From: Luteibacter sp. SG786
Lineage (GTDB): Bacteria; Pseudomonadota; Gammaproteobacteria; Xanthomonadales; Rhodanobacteraceae
Direction of reading: 5' to 3'
Assembly (NCBI RefSeq): GCF_011759605.1
Contig: NZ_JAAOYX010000001.1
Location: 310,001-374,000 of the forward strand
DNA: 64,000 nt
Positions 1-7,854 of the stretch are shown piece after piece (the stretch's first letter is position 1; each line of letters opens with the position of its first letter). The notes beneath the pieces were generated by a model that had not been told where the DNA came from, ran no database searches, and worked only from the letters and a program-made list of their open reading frames with translations. The translations under genes and the position numbers were made by a program.

Positions 1-1122
1 GGTTTCCTCCGCCGGCCGGCCCTTCGCCAGCATGGCCTGGGCCTTGGCCAGAACCTCGTCGCGCTGTGCCTCGGCGGCCTGCCTGAGGTCGACGGCGGGG
101 TTGCGCAGGTTGAGGGCGCGGCGCCAGGACATGTACCGCTCGACCTGGAGATCGATGATGGCGTCGGCCTCGCGCGCAGCCAGTTCGCGCGAGCGGCGGT
201 TTTCGTCGATGACCTGCTTCAGGTCGTCGATGCCATAGAGGTAGACGTCGTCGAGCGCGGCGACCTCGGGCTCGATGTCGCGCGGAACGGCGATGTCCAC
301 CATGAACATCGGCCGGCGACGGCGCGCGGCGATCGCATCGGCCACCATCGTACGCGTCACCACCGGCTGCCGCGACGCGGTGGAGGTGATGACGATGTCG
401 GCCTCGGCGAGGTGACGGGGCAGGTCGGCCAGCGAAATGGCATAGCCGGCGTAGCGGCCGGCCAGTTCCTGCGCGTTCTCGAGCGTGCGGTTCGCGACGA
501 TCAGACGGCGTACGTTCTTGTCGGCGAGGTGGCGGGCAGCGAGTTCGATCGTCTCGCCGGCGCCGATCAGCAGCACGCAGGCCTGACGCAGATCGGTGAA
601 GACCTGCTCCGCCAGCCGGACCGCCGTGTACGCGACCGAGACGGTATGCGCGCCGATACGGGTGTCCGTGCGTACGCGCTTCGCCACCGCGAAGGTGTGT
701 TGCAGGAGGCGTTCCATGGGGGCACGCAGGCTCTGCGCCGAGCGGGCCTGCTGATAGGCCTCCTTCACCTGGCCCAGGATCTGCGGTTCGCCCAGCACCA
801 TGGAATCCAGCCCCGTGGCTACGCGGAACATGTGGCGCACCGCGTCCTGCTCGTCGTGCCGGTACAGGAACTCGTCGAGGCGTTGTGGGGTCAATCGGTG
901 CTGACGCGTCAGCCACTGTCCCGGCACCGTCTCGAAACCCTCCGCCACGCTGCAGTACAGCTCGGTGCGGTTGCAGGTGGAGAGGATCATGGCTTCCTCG
1001 ACGCCCGGCTGACGGGTGAGGTCGCCCAGCGCCTCGGGTGCCACCGCGGCGTCGAACGCCACCTGCTCGCGCAGGCTGACCGGCGCGGTGAGGTGATTGA
1101 GCCCGAGGGCGATGAGTGGCAT
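1..1122 (-). CDS. hemA: Glutamyl-tRNA reductase, C-terminus cut by window edge
   Basis: Catalyses NADPH-dependent reduction of glutamyl-tRNA(Glu) to glutamate-1-semialdehyde, the first committed step of C5-pathway tetrapyrrole synthesis. The minus-strand frame starts at ATG 1122-1120 (MPLIALGLNHLTAPVSLRE) and stays open for 374 codons to the window edge; family length is about 420, so roughly the last 45 residues are missing. The catalytic cysteine is C50 in STCNRTE. An NADP-binding stretch (LLIGAGETIELAARHL) and the C-terminal helical dimerisation region follow. It is divergent from the TPR lipoprotein/lolB/ispE/prs genes, the same arrangement as hemA-lolB-ispE-prs in Escherichia coli. Identification is secure. 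Confidence 0.97.
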   Translation of the reverse strand, partial: MPLIALGLNHLTAPVSLREQVAFDAAVAPEALGDLTRQPGVEEAMILSTCNRTELYCSVAEGFETVPGQWLTRQHRLTPQRLDEFLYRHDEQDAVRHMFRVATGLDSMVLGEPQILGQVKEAYQQARSAQSLRAPMERLLQHTFAVAKRVRTDTRIGAHTVSVAYTAVRLAEQVFTDLRQACVLLIGAGETIELAARHLADKNVRRLIVANRTLENAQELAGRYAGYAISLADLPRHLAEADIVITSTASRQPVVTRTMVADAIAARRRRPMFMVDIAVPRDIEPEVAALDDVYLYGIDDLKQVIDENRRSRELAAREADAIIDLQVERYMSWRRALNLRNPAVDLRQAAEAQRDEVLAKAQAMLAKGRPAEET

Positions 1123-1223
1123 GACGGGTCGGCTTGGGTGGCGTCGGCTAAGCTAAGGGCGCATTGTGCCCCTACCAAGGCGCCGGCGCTTGCAGGTGCC
1201 TAACGGGAAAGACGGAGAGTAGT

Positions 1224-2963
1224 GTGCTGAGCGGTCGGTTCAAGTTCAAGCAAGTGCGTCAATTTGCGGTGCTGCTGGCGCTGGCGGCACTGGCCGGCTG
1301 CGCCACCACGCGCCCGGCGGAGGCGCCCAAGGCCACGCGCACGGGCGTCCAGCCGCTCGACCGGCTGACCGTAGCGATCGTTCCGCCCGAGCGCGACCTC
1401 GAGGCCCAGCTGATGGCGGGCGACTTCGCCCTGGCCGCCAACGACCTCAAGGCGGCGTCCGAGGCCTATGGCCATGCGGCTGCCATCAGTGACGATCCCA
1501 AGGTGGCCGCCCGCGCCGCGGAACTGGCGCTGGCCGTGCACGACCAGGCGGCCACGGCGAAGGCGGTCGAGCGCTGGGCGGCCCTTGGCGCGAAACCGGC
1601 CGAGCTGGCCTCGGCCCGCGCCCGCATGGCGCTCGACCGCGGCGACACGGCGGAGGCGCAGCGCCAGCTGGACGCCCTGATCGCCACCGGCGATCCCGAC
1701 GCCTGGCGCGAATTCGGCCGCATCCTGGCCAGCGGCCGCGACGCCGCCCAGGCAGGCGTGCTGCTGGAACGGATTGCCACGCCGCAGCGGCTTCCGAACG
1801 ATTCCACGGCGTGGCTTGCCATGAGCGAGCTTGGCGAGAGCCTGGGCCGGCACGATTACGCCACGTCCATCGGCGATGCCGCGCTCGCCCGTTTCCATAA
1901 CGGGACCACCTACGCCTGGGCGGGGCAGCGCGCCTTCCAGGCTGGCGACAAGGCCGGTGCGAAGAAGCTGTTCGCCAAGGCGGTGGAGCGCGACCCGAAG
2001 AATCCGCGCTTGCGGATGGCCTACGCCAGCCTGCTGGTGCAGTTGGGCGACACCAAGGCCGCGACGAAGCTTCTCGCCACCGGTGCGCAGAATGCCGACA
2101 CCTACACCATGCGCCTCAGCCTGGCGGCCAAGGCCGAAGACAAGGCCGCCATCGTGCGCCTGTACGGCGAAATTCGCCGCCAGTCCGACGACGTGCAGGC
2201 CGAGAACGCCTTCATCCTGGGCCAGATGGCGGAACTGCTGGGCAAGCAGGAAGACGCACTCGACTGGTATGCCGCCGTCGGCGACGACGATCCGCGCATC
2301 TTCGACGCATCCGTGCGCAGTGCGGTGATCCTCCACCAGCAGGGCAAGGACGACGATGCGCACGAGATCGTCGCGGAACTCCAGACCAACTTCGCGGAGC
2401 ACCCGGAGCAACTCCTCAAGGCCTTCGCGGTGGACGGCGAACTCTACATGGATGCAGGGCGCTTCAATGAGGCAGCCGACGCCTTCGGCAAGGCGTTGCA
2501 AGTGAAGGCCGACGACACCGATATGCTGTACGGCCGCGGCCTGGCCTATGCGGAAGCCGGTCGGATCGACGACGCCGTGGCCGATTTCCGCAAGGTGCTG
2601 TCGCTGAAACCCGGCGATATCGAGGCGAGCAACGCCCTCGGCTACACGCTGGCCGACAGCGGCCGCGACCTGGGCGAAGCGCAAAGCCTTATCCAGACCG
2701 CGCGCGAGGCGCGTCCGAACGATCCGTCCGTCGCCGACTCCTGGGGCTGGCTGAAGTACCGCCAGGGCGAGCTCGACCAGGCGGAGAGCACCTTGCGCGG
2801 CGCATGGGCGCAGCGCAAGGACGCGGAGATCGGCGTGCACCTCGCGGAAGTGCTGTGGACCCGTGGCCGGCATGACGAGGCGCGCAAGCTGCTGAACGAG
2901 GTGCGCCGCATCGACCCGAAGAGCGCCGCGCTGGAAAAAACCGAGCAGAAGCTGCGTCCTTGA
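1224..2963 (+). CDS. TPR-repeat outer-membrane lipoprotein
   Basis: Predicted lipoprotein of 579 residues. I chose the GTG at 1224 because a GGAG sits at 1214-1217 and the start gives a short basic N-terminus, a hydrophobic core and a lipobox ending at C26 (LAGCATTRP); residue +2 is Ala, which predicts sorting to the outer membrane. After about residue 60 the protein is a long array of helix pairs rich in A/G/Y at tetratricopeptide positions; the clearest repeats lie around residues 420-500 (DMLYGRGLAYAEAGRIDDAV). No catalytic motif is visible, so a scaffold or assembly role is inferred from the fold only. It is followed by lolB after a 138-bp gap containing a REP element. A later GTG at 1254 is a less likely start. 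Confidence 0.85.
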   Translation: MLSGRFKFKQVRQFAVLLALAALAGCATTRPAEAPKATRTGVQPLDRLTVAIVPPERDLEAQLMAGDFALAANDLKAASEAYGHAAAISDDPKVAARAAELALAVHDQAATAKAVERWAALGAKPAELASARARMALDRGDTAEAQRQLDALIATGDPDAWREFGRILASGRDAAQAGVLLERIATPQRLPNDSTAWLAMSELGESLGRHDYATSIGDAALARFHNGTTYAWAGQRAFQAGDKAGAKKLFAKAVERDPKNPRLRMAYASLLVQLGDTKAATKLLATGAQNADTYTMRLSLAAKAEDKAAIVRLYGEIRRQSDDVQAENAFILGQMAELLGKQEDALDWYAAVGDDDPRIFDASVRSAVILHQQGKDDDAHEIVAELQTNFAEHPEQLLKAFAVDGELYMDAGRFNEAADAFGKALQVKADDTDMLYGRGLAYAEAGRIDDAVADFRKVLSLKPGDIEASNALGYTLADSGRDLGEAQSLIQTAREARPNDPSVADSWGWLKYRQGELDQAESTLRGAWAQRKDAEIGVHLAEVLWTRGRHDEARKLLNEVRRIDPKSAALEKTEQKLRP

Positions 2964-2988
2964 TACCCTCCGGTGTGAGGTGCTTTTT

Positions 2989-3011
2989 GTGGGAGCCGCT
3001 TCAGCGGCGAT
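2989..3011 (+). repeat. REP palindrome, GTGG-headed family
   Basis: A GTGGGAGC head is followed by the palindrome GCCGCTTCAGCGGC and GAT. It is identical in sequence to the copies at 59765-59787 and 63342-63364. It lies in the gap between the TPR lipoprotein gene and lolB. The opposing arm that usually accompanies this repeat is only recognisable as a degenerate stretch around 3030-3053. Confidence 0.8.
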
Positions 3012-3101
3012 CCCGCGACAGCGGGCAAGCTCGCTGCAGGCGCCATGGCTCCTGATGCGGCCCCTCACACTAGCCTCCCGCACCGTGCGCCCGGAATCCG
3101 C

Positions 3102-3722
3102 ATGCACTCTTTTCGTTTTGTCCGAATCGCTCCTGTATTCATCTTGTGCCTGCTCGCCGCCTGCGCCACGACCCGCGCGCCCGTCCGCCAGCCCGGCGAC
3201 GCCCTCACGCTCGGCCTGCAGGAGCAGCGTGAGAAGGCCCTCGGCGATACCGACCACTGGACGCTCGAAGGTCGGCTGTCCGTGTCCAACGGCAAGGATT
3301 CCGGTTCCGGCAGCCTCACCTGGCGCCAGGACGGGGCGCGTTATGAATTCACGGTACGCGCCCCCGTCACCGGGCGCAGCTTCCGCCTCACCGGCGGTCC
3401 GGAAGGGGCGGAGCTGGACGGGCTGGACGGTGGCCCCCGGCGGGGCCCGGATGCCGAATCGCTGATGGCGAGCACAGTCGGCTGGCAGATTCCGATGGTC
3501 GAGCTGAAGCGCTGGGTGCTCGGCCTCCGTGCCGAGGGCGGCGCGGCGGACATCGCCTTCGGCGCGGATCGTCTGCCCTCCCGTATCGTCCAGGATGGCT
3601 GGACAGTGGACTACAAGCAGTGGGACGCCGCGCGGCAGCCGCCGATGCCCTCGCGCGTATTTGCGGAAAAGGCACCGTACAAGGTTCGCCTGTCCATCGA
3701 AGACTGGACCTTCGGCCGGTAG
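3102..3722 (+). CDS. lolB: Outer-membrane lipoprotein insertion receptor LolB
   Basis: LolB accepts lipoproteins from the periplasmic carrier LolA and inserts them into the inner leaflet of the outer membrane. The 206-residue product begins MHSFRFVRIAPVFILCLLAA and has a lipobox with modifiable C21 followed by ATT, so it is itself an outer-membrane lipoprotein. The mature part carries features typical of LolB: WTLEGRLSVSNGKDSGSGSL near residues 63-85 and the C-terminal KVRLSIEDWTF. Its position between hemA and ispE-prs matches enterobacterial and pseudomonad gene order. The ATG at 3102 is preferred because an upstream in-frame extension would bury the signal peptide. Confidence 0.93.
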   Translation: MHSFRFVRIAPVFILCLLAACATTRAPVRQPGDALTLGLQEQREKALGDTDHWTLEGRLSVSNGKDSGSGSLTWRQDGARYEFTVRAPVTGRSFRLTGGPEGAELDGLDGGPRRGPDAESLMASTVGWQIPMVELKRWVLGLRAEGGAADIAFGADRLPSRIVQDGWTVDYKQWDAARQPPMPSRVFAEKAPYKVRLSIEDWTFGR

Positions 3723-3740
3723 GAGCGCGCGCCGTATACT
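3712..3740 (+). promoter_or_regulatory. Possible sigma70 promoter for the GNAT-ispE gene
   Basis: A TATACT -10 hexamer at 3735-3740 lies 17 bp downstream of TTCGGC (3712-3717), which is a weak -35. Predicted initiation near 3747 would give a leader of only 11-23 nt without a Shine-Dalgarno sequence. The -35 overlaps the end of lolB. Confidence 0.4.
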
Positions 3741-3769
3741 TCCGCGCTTCGGTACCCATGGCTTGCTCG

Positions 3770-5155
3770 ATGAACTTCACCATCTCCCGCGCACGGGACG
3801 ACGATGCCGCGCGCCTGTGCGCCATCGAGCGCGCCGCAGTGGAACTCTTTCGCGGCCATGAGGCTTGGCCGTCGTATTCCGGTCTGGCCCTGCCGGTGGA
3901 GACCGTTCGCGAGCTGATCGCCCGTGGCTTCGTATGGGTTGCCGTGGTCGACGGCGAGGTGGTCGGCTTCGTTTGCCTGGCGCCCGAAGGCGACGACACG
4001 ATCGGTATCGCCGAAATCGACGTACTCCCCGCCTTCGGCGGCAGGGGCATCGGGGCGGCGCTGCTGGAACACGCCTGCACCTGGGCCCGCGAGGCCGGCT
4101 ATGCCGGGGTGGCGCTGGGCACACTGGCAGATGTGCCATGGAACGCGCCGTTCTATGCGAAGCACGGTTTCGCGGCTGTCGACAAGCACGCGCCCGAATT
4201 TACCGAGGCGCTGGAACGCGACCGGGCCAACGGCTTTCCCGACCACCTGCGGGTGTTCATGCGGCGCGAGCTGGCGCCGCTCTCGCGCGAGGACTGGACC
4301 GTCTGGCCGGCACCGGCCAAGCTCAATCTGTTCCTGCGCATCCTGGGCCGCCGCGACGACGGTTACCACGACCTGCAGACGGTCTTCCGCCTGCTCGACT
4401 GGGGCGACGAGGTCCGCCTGCGGGTAAGGACGGACGGCGCGATCGTGCGGCCCACCCCCGTGCCGGGCGTTCCCGAGGACGCCGATCTGGCGGTGCGCGC
4501 TGCCCGGCTGCTCGCCGCGGAGACAGGAACGGCGCTGGGCGCGGAGATCGCGGTGGCGAAGCGCATTCCCATGGGCGGCGGGCTGGGGGGCGGCAGTTCC
4601 GACGCCGCCAGCGTCCTGGTTGGCCTGAACACGCTGTGGGGAACCGGCCTGGACGAGGATGCGCTGGCCGCGTTGGGCGCCAGGCTCGGTGCCGACGTGG
4701 CCGTGTTCGTTCGGGGCCGTTCCGCCTGGGCGGAGGGTGTGGGCGAGCGGCTCACCGCCCTGCGCCTTCCCCGTCGCTGGTACGTGGTGGTCGATCCGCA
4801 CGAACACGTGCCCACTGCGGCCCTTTTCGCGGCTCCCGAATTGACACGTCGTGCCCCTCCGGCGACAATTTCATCCTTTGTTTCCGGGGATTCGGCGGAA
4901 AACGCCTTCGAACCGGTGGTCCGTGCGCGCCACCCGCGGGTGGCCGCGGCGCTGGACTGGCTGGCGGGCTTCGGCCACGCCCGCCTCTCCGGCAGCGGCG
5001 GTTGCGTGTTCCTGGAAACGAGAACCCACGAGGCGGCGCTTGGCGTCGCCTCGCGCTGTCCCGGGGGCTTCACGGCCCACGTGGCGGCGGGTGTCGATCC
5101 ATCGCCGCTGCTGTTGGCGCGGAGCCGGATCGAGGCAAGGGGCATCGTGTCGTAA
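3770..5155 (+). CDS. ispE: GNAT acetyltransferase fused in frame to 4-diphosphocytidyl-2-C-methyl-D-erythritol kinase
   Basis: One uninterrupted frame of 461 codons holds two domains. Residues 1-163 are a GNAT N-acetyltransferase: MNFTISRARDDDAARLCAIE, the acetyl-CoA P-loop PAFGGRGIGAALLEHA near residue 85, and the usual C-terminal NAPFYAKHGF strand. The rest is IspE, the ATP-dependent kinase of the non-mevalonate isoprenoid pathway: WPAPAKLNLFLRI, the GHMP phosphate loop PMGGGLGGGSSDAASVL, and C-terminal ARLSGSGGCVF. Only about 12 residues join them. ATG 4259, inside the last GNAT strand, could start a free IspE but has no clear ribosome-binding site. ATG 3758 is an alternative start for the whole protein. 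The IspE assignment is secure; the acetyltransferase substrate is unknown. Confidence 0.88.
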   Translation: MNFTISRARDDDAARLCAIERAAVELFRGHEAWPSYSGLALPVETVRELIARGFVWVAVVDGEVVGFVCLAPEGDDTIGIAEIDVLPAFGGRGIGAALLEHACTWAREAGYAGVALGTLADVPWNAPFYAKHGFAAVDKHAPEFTEALERDRANGFPDHLRVFMRRELAPLSREDWTVWPAPAKLNLFLRILGRRDDGYHDLQTVFRLLDWGDEVRLRVRTDGAIVRPTPVPGVPEDADLAVRAARLLAAETGTALGAEIAVAKRIPMGGGLGGGSSDAASVLVGLNTLWGTGLDEDALAALGARLGADVAVFVRGRSAWAEGVGERLTALRLPRRWYVVVDPHEHVPTAALFAAPELTRRAPPATISSFVSGDSAENAFEPVVRARHPRVAAALDWLAGFGHARLSGSGGCVFLETRTHEAALGVASRCPGGFTAHVAAGVDPSPLLLARSRIEARGIVS

Positions 5156-5220
5156 GAACGGGTAGGGCCGCGGGCTGCGGCAAAGCCATGGCGGGCCGTT
5201 GGTTCGCCGGAACGAATTGT

Positions 5221-5297
5221 TGGGGCGTCGCCAAGCTGGTTAAGGCACGGGATTTTGATTCCCGCATGCGCAGGTTCGAATCCTGCCGCCCCAGCCA
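5221..5297 (+). tRNA. tRNA-Gln (anticodon TTG)
   Basis: A 77-nt cloverleaf. The acceptor arm TGGGGCG (5221-5227) pairs with CGCCCCA (5287-5293). The anticodon loop is TTTTGAT with TTG as the anticodon, the T-loop is GGTTCGAATCC, and the CCA end is encoded (5295-5297). It lies between ispE and prs. The encoded CCA overlaps the left arm of a short hairpin at 5295-5310. Confidence 0.97.
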
Positions 5298-5310
5298 CCG
5301 CTCGCGGTGG
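5295..5310 (+). other. Stem-loop at tRNA-Gln 3' end
   Basis: CCACCG-CTCG-CGGTGG forms a perfect 6-bp stem with a 4-nt loop. It begins at the CCA of tRNA-Gln and lies 38 bp before prs. There is no U-run, so it is more likely a processing or stability hairpin than a terminator. Confidence 0.5.
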
Positions 5311-5348
5311 CATAGCCGAACCAACCCACTCACGCCAGGAGTTCCTTC

Positions 5349-6305
5349 GTGGATACGTCCACCCCGATGCTGTTCAGCGGCAACGCGCACCGCGCGCTCG
5401 CCGACGATGTCGCCGCCCGCCTCGGCATTCCCCTGGGCAAGGCCCTCATCGGCCGGTTCAGCGATGGCGAGGCGCAGATCGAGATCGAGGAGAACGTACG
5501 CAAGCAGGAAGTGTTCGTCATCCAGCCGACGGGCGCACCCAGCGCGGAAAACCTGTTCGACCTGCTGGTGCTGATCGATGCGCTCAAGCGCGCCTCGGCC
5601 GGCTCGGTGACGGCGGTGATGCCGTATTTCGGCTATGCGCGGCAGGATCGCCGCCCGCGCTCGGCCCGCGTGCCGATCACGGCCAAGCTGGCCGCGAAGA
5701 TGATCGCCACGGCCGGTGCGGACCGCGTGCTCACGATCGACCTGCATGCCGACCAGATCCAGGGCTTCTTCGACATTCCGGTGGACAACGTGTACGCCTC
5801 GCCGGTGCTTCTGGCCGACATCTGGCGTCACCACAGCATGGACGACCTGATCGTGGTCAGCCCCGACGTCGGCGGCGTGGTGCGTGCGCGTGCGCTCGCC
5901 AAGCGCCTGGACGACGCGGACCTGGCCATCATCGACAAGCGCCGCCCGAAGGCGAACGTGGCCACGGTCATGAACATCATCGGCGACGTGGAAGGCAAGA
6001 CCTGCGTGCTGGTGGACGACATCGTCGACACGGCCGGCACGCTTTGCGCCGCGGCCGCGGCGCTGAAGGAAAAGGGCGCCCGCAAGGTGGTCGCCTACTG
6101 CGTCCACCCAGTGCTTTCGGGGGCCGCGATCGACAACCTGGAGCACTCCCAGCTCGACCAGCTGGTGGTGACCAATACGCTGCCGTTGCGCGACAACGCC
6201 CGTAACTGTGCGAAAATCCGCCAGTTGTCGGTCGCGGAACTGCTCGCGGAGACGATCCGCCGCATCGCCTTCGGCGAATCGGTGAGCTCGCTCTACATCG
6301 ACTGA
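5349..6305 (+). CDS. prs: Ribose-phosphate pyrophosphokinase (PRPP synthetase)
   Basis: Makes phosphoribosyl pyrophosphate from ribose-5-phosphate and ATP for nucleotide, histidine, tryptophan and NAD synthesis. The product has 318 residues, close to the usual class I length. It starts at GTG 5349, with AGGAG at 5337-5341 setting the start. Visible motifs are the ATP-site segment [18 protein letters not shown], the metal-binding [11 protein letters not shown], the flexible loop [17 protein letters not shown], and the PRPP loop [13 protein letters not shown] near residue 220. It lies downstream of ispE and tRNA-Gln, the classic ispE-prs pairing, and is followed by a terminator-like hairpin. 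Confidence 0.98.
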   Translation: MDTSTPMLFSGNAHRALADDVAARLGIPLGKALIGRFSDGEAQIEIEENVRKQEVFVIQPTGAPSAENLFDLLVLIDALKRASAGSVTAVMPYFGYARQDRRPRSARVPITAKLAAKMIATAGADRVLTIDLHADQIQGFFDIPVDNVYASPVLLADIWRHHSMDDLIVVSPDVGGVVRARALAKRLDDADLAIIDKRRPKANVATVMNIIGDVEGKTCVLVDDIVDTAGTLCAAAAALKEKGARKVVAYCVHPVLSGAAIDNLEHSQLDQLVVTNTLPLRDNARNCAKIRQLSVAELLAETIRRIAFGESVSSLYID

Positions 6306-6320
6306 TCCACCGTTTTTTTC

Positions 6321-6349
6321 GGACTCTCCTGGTCGCGGGGGAGTCCTTT
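6321..6349 (+). terminator. Terminator-like hairpin after prs
   Basis: GGACTCTCC (6321-6329) pairs with GGGGAGTCC (6338-6346) in a 9-bp stem with one G-U pair and an 8-nt loop. Only TTTA follows, so termination may be partial and rplY may receive read-through. Confidence 0.5.
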
Positions 6350-6387
6350 ACCCACCGCCGCGAGGCGGTTTACTTGAGGCAACACCA

Positions 6388-7026
6388 ATGGCTACCAATC
6401 ATCAGCTCACGGCCACGAGCCGCAGTGTGGAAGGGAAGGGTGCGAGCCGCCGCCTCCGCACCGCGGGCTACGTGCCGGCGATCGTGTACGGCGCGGGCGA
6501 AGCCCCGCAGGCGATCCAGGTCCTCCACAACGACGTGCTGCTCGGCTCGCGCTACGAGTCGTTCTATTCGTCGGTGATCGACCTGACCGTCGACGGCAAG
6601 CTCCAGAAGGTCCTCATCAAGGACTGGCAGAAGCACCCGTTCAAGCAGCTCATGCTGCACATGGACTTCCAGCGCGTGAACGAGAACGAAGCCGTGCGCG
6701 TGGCCGTTCCGGTGCACTTCCTGAACCAGGAGAAGTCCCCGGCCGGCAAGACCGCGGGCCTCGTGATCTCGCACAACCTGACGGAAGTGACGGTCTCCTG
6801 CCTGCCGAAGAACCTGCCGGAGTTCATCGAACTCGACCTCGCCAACCTGAAGTCGGGCGACATCATCCACCTGTCCGACCTCAAGCTGCCGGCTGGCGTG
6901 GAAATCCCGGAACTGGGCCTTGGCAAGGAGCACGACGTGGCCGTGGTCACCGTGGCTTCCATCCAGGAAGAAGTCGACCCGACGGCCGCCGAGGGCGGTG
7001 AAGCCCCGACCGAAGAGAAGAAGTAA
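6388..7026 (+). CDS. rplY: 50S ribosomal protein L25 / general stress protein Ctc
   Basis: Binds 5S rRNA in the large subunit. The 212-residue protein is the long Ctc form: an N-terminal L25 RNA-binding domain (residues 1-95, LTATSRSVEGKGASRRLR and VPAIVYGAGE) plus a C-terminal TL5-type beta domain and an acidic tail ending in EEKK. A GAGG motif lies 8 bp before ATG 6388. It sits between prs and pth, as in many gamma- and betaproteobacteria. The acidic tail may be flexible; nothing in the sequence suggests a defect. Confidence 0.96.
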   Translation: MATNHQLTATSRSVEGKGASRRLRTAGYVPAIVYGAGEAPQAIQVLHNDVLLGSRYESFYSSVIDLTVDGKLQKVLIKDWQKHPFKQLMLHMDFQRVNENEAVRVAVPVHFLNQEKSPAGKTAGLVISHNLTEVTVSCLPKNLPEFIELDLANLKSGDIIHLSDLKLPAGVEIPELGLGKEHDVAVVTVASIQEEVDPTAAEGGEAPTEEKK

Positions 7027-7033
7027 GGACCCT

Positions 7034-7107
7034 GTAGTAGCCGCCATGGCGGCGAGGAAATCCCGCGAAGCATCGCAGGTTTCCCTCGCCGCTATGGCGG
7101 CTCCTAC
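7034..7107. repeat. Inverted REP pair between rplY and pth
   Basis: A GTAGTAGCCGCCATGGCGGC unit at 7034-7060 faces a near-perfect reverse complement at 7080-7107 (Y-shaped hairpin potential, 19-nt loop). The inner palindrome is GCCGCCATGGCGGC. A lone copy of the same family lies at 58796-58817. The pair ends 9 bp before pth and replaces any normal ribosome-binding site there. Confidence 0.85.
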
Positions 7108-7115
7108 ATGATGTT

Positions 7116-7694
7116 ATGGCGACACTTCGTCTCATCGTCGGCCTCGGTAACCCCGGGGCCGAATACGTCAGGACCCGGCATAACGCCGGGTTCTGGTGTG
7201 TGGACGCGCTGGCCATGGAGCATGGCGAGCGCTGGGCCTTCGACGGCAAGCTGCATGGCGAGACGTGCAAGCTGCGCATCGGGGGCGAAACGGTCTGGCT
7301 GCTCAAGCCGGCCACCTTCATGAACAAGAGCGGCATCGCCGTTGCCTCGGCGCTGCGCTACTACAAGATTGCGCCGGAGGAATGCCTCGTCGCCCACGAC
7401 GAACTGGATCTCCCGCCCGGCACCGTCCGCATGAAGTTCGATGGCGGCCACGGCGGCCAGAACGGATTGCGCGACATCATGGCCCACCTGGGCCACGGCA
7501 AATTCCATCGCCTGCGGGTCGGCATCGGCCACCCCGGGCACAAGGACAAGGTCACCCCGTGGGTGCTCGGCCGGCCGAGCGCGGCCGACGAGGACGCCAT
7601 CATGCACGGCCTGGGACGTGCCTTCGACGTGCTGCCTCTGGCGCTGTCAGGCAAGTTCGAGGAAGCCATGAAGCGGCTGCATACTGCCGCGTAA
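7116..7694 (+). CDS. pth: Peptidyl-tRNA hydrolase
   Basis: Hydrolyses peptidyl-tRNA that drops off ribosomes, recycling tRNA. The product has 192 residues, the normal family length. The N-terminal active-site segment GLGNPGAEYVRTRHNAGF contains the catalytic histidine H22 and N12. The substrate-binding FMNKSG and the conserved aspartate in HDELDLPPG follow, as does GGHGGQNGLRD. It lies directly before ychF, a widely conserved pairing. The start has no Shine-Dalgarno sequence because a REP pair ends 9 bp upstream, so translation may depend on a short or structured leader. Confidence 0.97.
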   Translation: MATLRLIVGLGNPGAEYVRTRHNAGFWCVDALAMEHGERWAFDGKLHGETCKLRIGGETVWLLKPATFMNKSGIAVASALRYYKIAPEECLVAHDELDLPPGTVRMKFDGGHGGQNGLRDIMAHLGHGKFHRLRVGIGHPGHKDKVTPWVLGRPSAADEDAIMHGLGRAFDVLPLALSGKFEEAMKRLHTAA

Positions 7695-7697
7695 AGA

Positions 7698-7754
7698 GTG
7701 AACCGTGAACCGTAAGGAGTGGCGCAGAGGCGACTTGCGACGCTTACGGTTCAC
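7698..7754. repeat. Inverted repeat built on a 7-bp unit (GTGAACC type)
   Basis: GTGAACCGTGAACCGTAAG (7698-7716) contains two 7-bp units; its last 12 bases match the reverse complement CTTACGGTTCAC at 7743-7754. The same repeat, strongly expanded on one arm, occurs between rplL and rpoB at 17874-17948. It lies in the pth-ychF gap. Confidence 0.75.
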
Positions 7755-7854
7755 AGGCCGCGCAGCGGCCGACTTACAGGGCCGAAAGGCCCGACTTACG
7801 AGGCGATGCCCCGTAATTCCACCTTATTGCGACAAAGCTGAGAGCATCGCCTAC

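Noticed and set aside
1200-3257. 685-codon minus-strand frame across the TPR lipoprotein gene and the start of lolB
   Set aside because: It spans two real genes and an intergenic REP, and its composition mirrors the sense strand.
5070-6146. Minus-strand frame across tRNA-Gln whose translation contains GRQDSNLRMRESKS
   Set aside because: That peptide is the well-known spurious translation of tRNA sequence and is not a gene.
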